64,000 nt of DNA, taken from NCBI GenBank assembly GCA_002282385.1, contig NCJG01000008.1:1-64000 (forward strand). Reading direction: 5' to 3'. The notes under the pieces are model-generated. The model saw only the letters and a list, made by a program, of their open reading frames with translations, did not search any database and was not told the origin of the DNA. The stretch's first letter is position 1; each line of letters begins with the position of its first letter. Source of the stretch: Sphingomonadales bacterium 39-57-19. Lineage in GTDB: Bacteria > Pseudomonadota > Alphaproteobacteria > Sphingomonadales > Sphingomonadaceae. Positions 61,989 to 64,000 of this stretch are shown in pieces. A program made the position numbers and the translations under genes.

Positions 61989-63530
61989 ATGTCTTTTTTC
62001 CAAGACCTGGGCCTTGCCCAACCTATCCTTAAGGCGCTTGAAGCTGCGGGATATGATACCCCGACGCCGATCCAGCAACAGTCGATCCCGCCATTGCTGC
62101 AAGGCCGCGACCTGTGCGGCATCGCACAGACCGGAACCGGCAAGACCGCGGCATTCGCGCTGCCATCGCTGCACCATTTCGCAACAAAGCCAAAAGCGCG
62201 TCAGCAATATAGCTGCCGTATGCTGGTGCTGTCGCCAACCCGCGAACTTGCGGCGCAGATCGCCGACAGCTTCCGCACCTATGGCAAATTCCTTGGCCTG
62301 AAGGTTGATTGCGTCTTTGGCGGCATGCCCATTTTCAGCCAGAAAAAACGTCTTGCTGGCGGCGTGGATATTCTGGTCGCGACACCGGGCCGTCTCATCG
62401 ATTTGATCGAGCAACGCGCGGTCACGTTGAAGGACGTCGAAATCTTCGTCCTTGATGAAGCGGACCAGATGATGGACCTTGGGTTCATCCATGCGTTGAA
62501 GCGTATTGACCAATTGCTGCCAAAGCAGCGTCAGACATTGTTCTTCTCGGCCACCATGCCAAAGGCGATTGCTGAATTGGGCAACCGCTTCCTCAACAAC
62601 CCTGTTCGTGTGTCGGTCGCACCTGCGTCCACCACTGCAGAGCGTGTTGAGCAATTCGTGACCTTTGTCGAACAGCGCGAAAAACAAACTTTGCTAACGC
62701 TCAAGTTGCAAAGCGAAGAGATTGACCGTGCACTTGTGTTCACGCGCACCAAGCATGGCGCCGACCGCGTTGTGCGTGGGCTTGCCGGTGCTGGCATCCA
62801 ATCCGCCGCCATTCACGGCAACAAAAGCCAAGGCCAGCGTACCGCTGCGCTGCAGGCATTTCGTGACGGCAAGATCAAAATCCTCGTCGCAACAGATATT
62901 GCCGCGCGCGGCATTGACGTTCCTGGCGTAAGCCATGTGTTCAACTTCGAACTGCCCAATGTGCCTGAACAATATGTCCACCGTATCGGCCGTACCGCGC
63001 GTGCGGGCCGTGAAGGCATCGCGATGAGCTTCGTCGCCGGTGATGAGCGTGGCTATATGAAGGATATTGAGCGTCTGACGGGCGTACGCGCCATGACACT
63101 TGGTCTTCCTGAAGGTTTCCGTGCGGCGGTTGCGGCATTGCCACCCCCCGTTGCCGACAAGAAACCGCAACAGGCCCGCGGCGGTCGCGGTGGTGGTCAA
63201 CCCGGTGGCGGTCGTACCAACTATGCTGGCAAGAAATTGGGCGGCAACAATGGCGGCACTGGTTTGAACGGCGAAACCCGTAACCGGACGCATGCACCTC
63301 AAGGTGGATGGCAGCCAGCCATCGGACCACGTGACGGCAGCCGTGAAGGTAGCCGCGATGCACGTCCACGTAGCGACAATGCCGCAAGCGGCGACCGTCG
63401 TCCTACCGCCGACCGTGCATTTGCCGCGCGCAGCGAAAACCGTCGCGATCCCGGCGCACCAGCGCGGAACTACGGTCCTAAAAAGGGCGGTAACGGAAAC
63501 TACAGAGGTTCCGTGAAACGCGCTGGGTAA
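61989..63530 (+). CDS. rhlE: DEAD-box RNA helicase RhlE
   Basis: A 513-residue ATP-dependent RNA helicase. Q motif (FQDLGLAQPILKALEAAGYDTPTPIQQQSI), motif I AQTGTGKT, Ia PTRELA, Ib TPGR, II VLDEADQMM, III SAT, V RGIDVPG and VI HRIGRTARAG are all present. From about residue 385 the tail is Gly/Arg/Asn/Pro-rich (RGGRGGGQPGGGRTNY), as in RhlE-like proteins, aiding RNA binding. ATG 61989; upstream open frame is leader. Likely roles in ribosome assembly, RNA decay and cold growth. Confidence 0.93.
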   Translation: MSFFQDLGLAQPILKALEAAGYDTPTPIQQQSIPPLLQGRDLCGIAQTGTGKTAAFALPSLHHFATKPKARQQYSCRMLVLSPTRELAAQIADSFRTYGKFLGLKVDCVFGGMPIFSQKKRLAGGVDILVATPGRLIDLIEQRAVTLKDVEIFVLDEADQMMDLGFIHALKRIDQLLPKQRQTLFFSATMPKAIAELGNRFLNNPVRVSVAPASTTAERVEQFVTFVEQREKQTLLTLKLQSEEIDRALVFTRTKHGADRVVRGLAGAGIQSAAIHGNKSQGQRTAALQAFRDGKIKILVATDIAARGIDVPGVSHVFNFELPNVPEQYVHRIGRTARAGREGIAMSFVAGDERGYMKDIERLTGVRAMTLGLPEGFRAAVAALPPPVADKKPQQARGGRGGGQPGGGRTNYAGKKLGGNNGGTGLNGETRNRTHAPQGGWQPAIGPRDGSREGSRDARPRSDNAASGDRRPTADRAFAARSENRRDPGAPARNYGPKKGGNGNYRGSVKRAG

Positions 63531-63542
63531 TGTGACTCCAGG

Positions 63543-63615
63543 GCGTCATCCTGAACTTGTTTCAGGATAGCAAACAAACGTAGCGCGTTATCCTGAAACA
63601 AGTTCAGGATGACGC
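63543..63615. repeat. Paired REP element (BIME) between rhlE and purH
   Basis: The 27-base arm at 63543-63569 and the arm at 63589-63615 are perfect reverse complements around a 19-base spacer. Each arm is itself a palindrome: ATCCTGAA-CTTGT-TTCAGGAT. This is a REP sequence in inverted pair. The motif ATCCTGAA...TTCAGGATGAC is one I recall as frequent in sphingomonad genomes. After the right arm comes TATTTTTATC, so the element may also terminate rhlE and purH transcription. Confidence 0.9.
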
Positions 63616-63628
63616 GTTGCTATTTTTA

Positions 63629-64000
63629 TCAATGGCGGAAGTGGCGCATTCCGGTGAAGACCATGGCCAGTCCAGCCGCATCAGCAGCGGCGATCACTTC
63701 GTCATCCCGCATCGATCCGCCCGGTTGAATGACCGCCGTTGCGCCCGCTTCAGCGGCAGCCAACAAACCATCCGCAAATGGGAAAAACGCATCTGACGCC
63801 ACTGCCGATCCAACGGTACGCGGCGTTGCCCAACCATAAGTTTCGGCGGCTTCGGTTGCCTTAATCGCGGCAATCCGCGCGCTGTCGCGTCGGTTCATCT
63901 GGCCTGCGCCAATACCCGCGGTTGCGCCATCCTTGGCATAGACAATGGCGTTCGACTTTACATGCTTGGCCACGGTCCAGGCAAAGCGGCAGTCTGCCAG
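63629..64000 (-). CDS. purH: PurH C-terminus, partial at the window edge
   Basis: The last 123 residues of the bifunctional phosphoribosylaminoimidazolecarboxamide formyltransferase/IMP cyclohydrolase; the rest lies beyond position 64000. The piece begins [21 protein letters not shown], continues with [28 protein letters not shown] and [22 protein letters not shown], all part of the AICAR transformylase domain, and ends [11 protein letters not shown]. It makes FAICAR and then IMP at the end of purine synthesis. An internal GTG at 63973 must not be taken as its start. Confidence 0.96.
   Translation of the reverse strand: MADCRFAWTVAKHVKSNAIVYAKDGATAGIGAGQMNRRDSARIAAIKATEAAETYGWATPRTVGSAVASDAFFPFADGLLAAAEAGATAVIQPGGSMRDDEVIAAADAAGLAMVFTGMRHFRH

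Noticed and set aside
63973..63975. GTG that could be read as the start of a 114-residue protein
   Set aside because: The PurH sequence continues upstream in frame to the window edge (RFAWT before VAKHV), so this is internal.
1..64000. CRISPR arrays, prophage, insertion sequences, toxin-antitoxin or secretion clusters
   Set aside because: No spaced direct repeats, transposase, integrase or phage structural motifs were seen; all larger genes fit core functions.

Overview
The window is a gene-dense stretch of chromosome from an alphaproteobacterium, most likely a member of the Sphingomonadales (Sphingomonadaceae). Several features point there: a PhyR/NepR/EcfG general stress response locus, a popZ gene near valS, a Mic60-like gene behind hemC and hemD, an Atm1-type exporter, a CYP153-like P450, DUF2093 beside xseA, and many TTG/GTG starts that overlap the upstream stop codon. 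I see no prophage, plasmid, CRISPR array or insertion sequence. It reads as core genome with a few lineage-specific small genes. The genus is not resolvable by eye; Sphingorhabdus or Sphingopyxis relatives are a guess.

Layout. 1-8.2 kb: tRNA-Ser, a secreted cyclophilin, the hemC-hemD-mic60-like operon (minus), and divergently tsaD, gpsA and a flippase, then a PfkB kinase. 8.3-22 kb: a CysZ/EI24-like membrane protein, queG, a NatAB-type ABC exporter, a CYP153-like P450, a lipoprotein MsrB, an ankyrin protein, SCO, three small metal-binding genes, a Lys/Ala/Pro-rich helix-hairpin-helix protein, purD and xseA sharing a CATG start, DUF2093 and an M23 peptidase. 22-25.6 kb: the stress-response locus. 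phyR diverges from nepR-ecfG, followed by a lipoprotein, a GlsB-type membrane protein and a charged single-pass protein. Four start regions carry GGAAC-N16/17-GTT-like promoters, so regulator and likely targets sit side by side. 25.8-39.5 kb: tRNA-Cys, a degenerate PIMT-like protein, tolC, popZ, an amidohydrolase, a 23-codon minus-strand gene with its own terminator, an S9 peptidase, valS, a MATE transporter, a DsbD-type reductase and infC with an apparent AUC start.

39.4-46.6 kb is a nine-gene minus-strand cytochrome c oxidase operon: ctaC, ctaD, ctaB, a 51-residue CoxF-like protein, ctaG, ctaE, DUF983, SURF1 and a TauE/SafE permease. 46.8-52.7 kb: pyrE-pdxJ-acpS-lepB-AI-2E transporter in tight coupling, a small membrane protein and an Atm1-like exporter. 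52.8-61.5 kb: recQ, a rhodanese/phosphatase-like protein, a sterol-desaturase family protein, a GMC oxidoreductase, thrC, a methyltransferase, and folB coupled to a pteridine-reductase-like SDR. 61.5-64 kb: a 465-base region with remnants of minus-strand coding sequence, rhlE, a perfect paired REP element (BIME), and the 3' end of purH, which runs off the window.

The points most worth a second look are the clustered EcfG-type promoters, the 23-residue gene, the AUC start of infC, the PIMT-like pseudoenzyme before tolC, the short Mic60-like protein, the REP pair and the decayed region before rhlE. Nothing here amounts to a clearly new multi-gene system. Family assignments come from reading motifs and recalling families, not from database searches.
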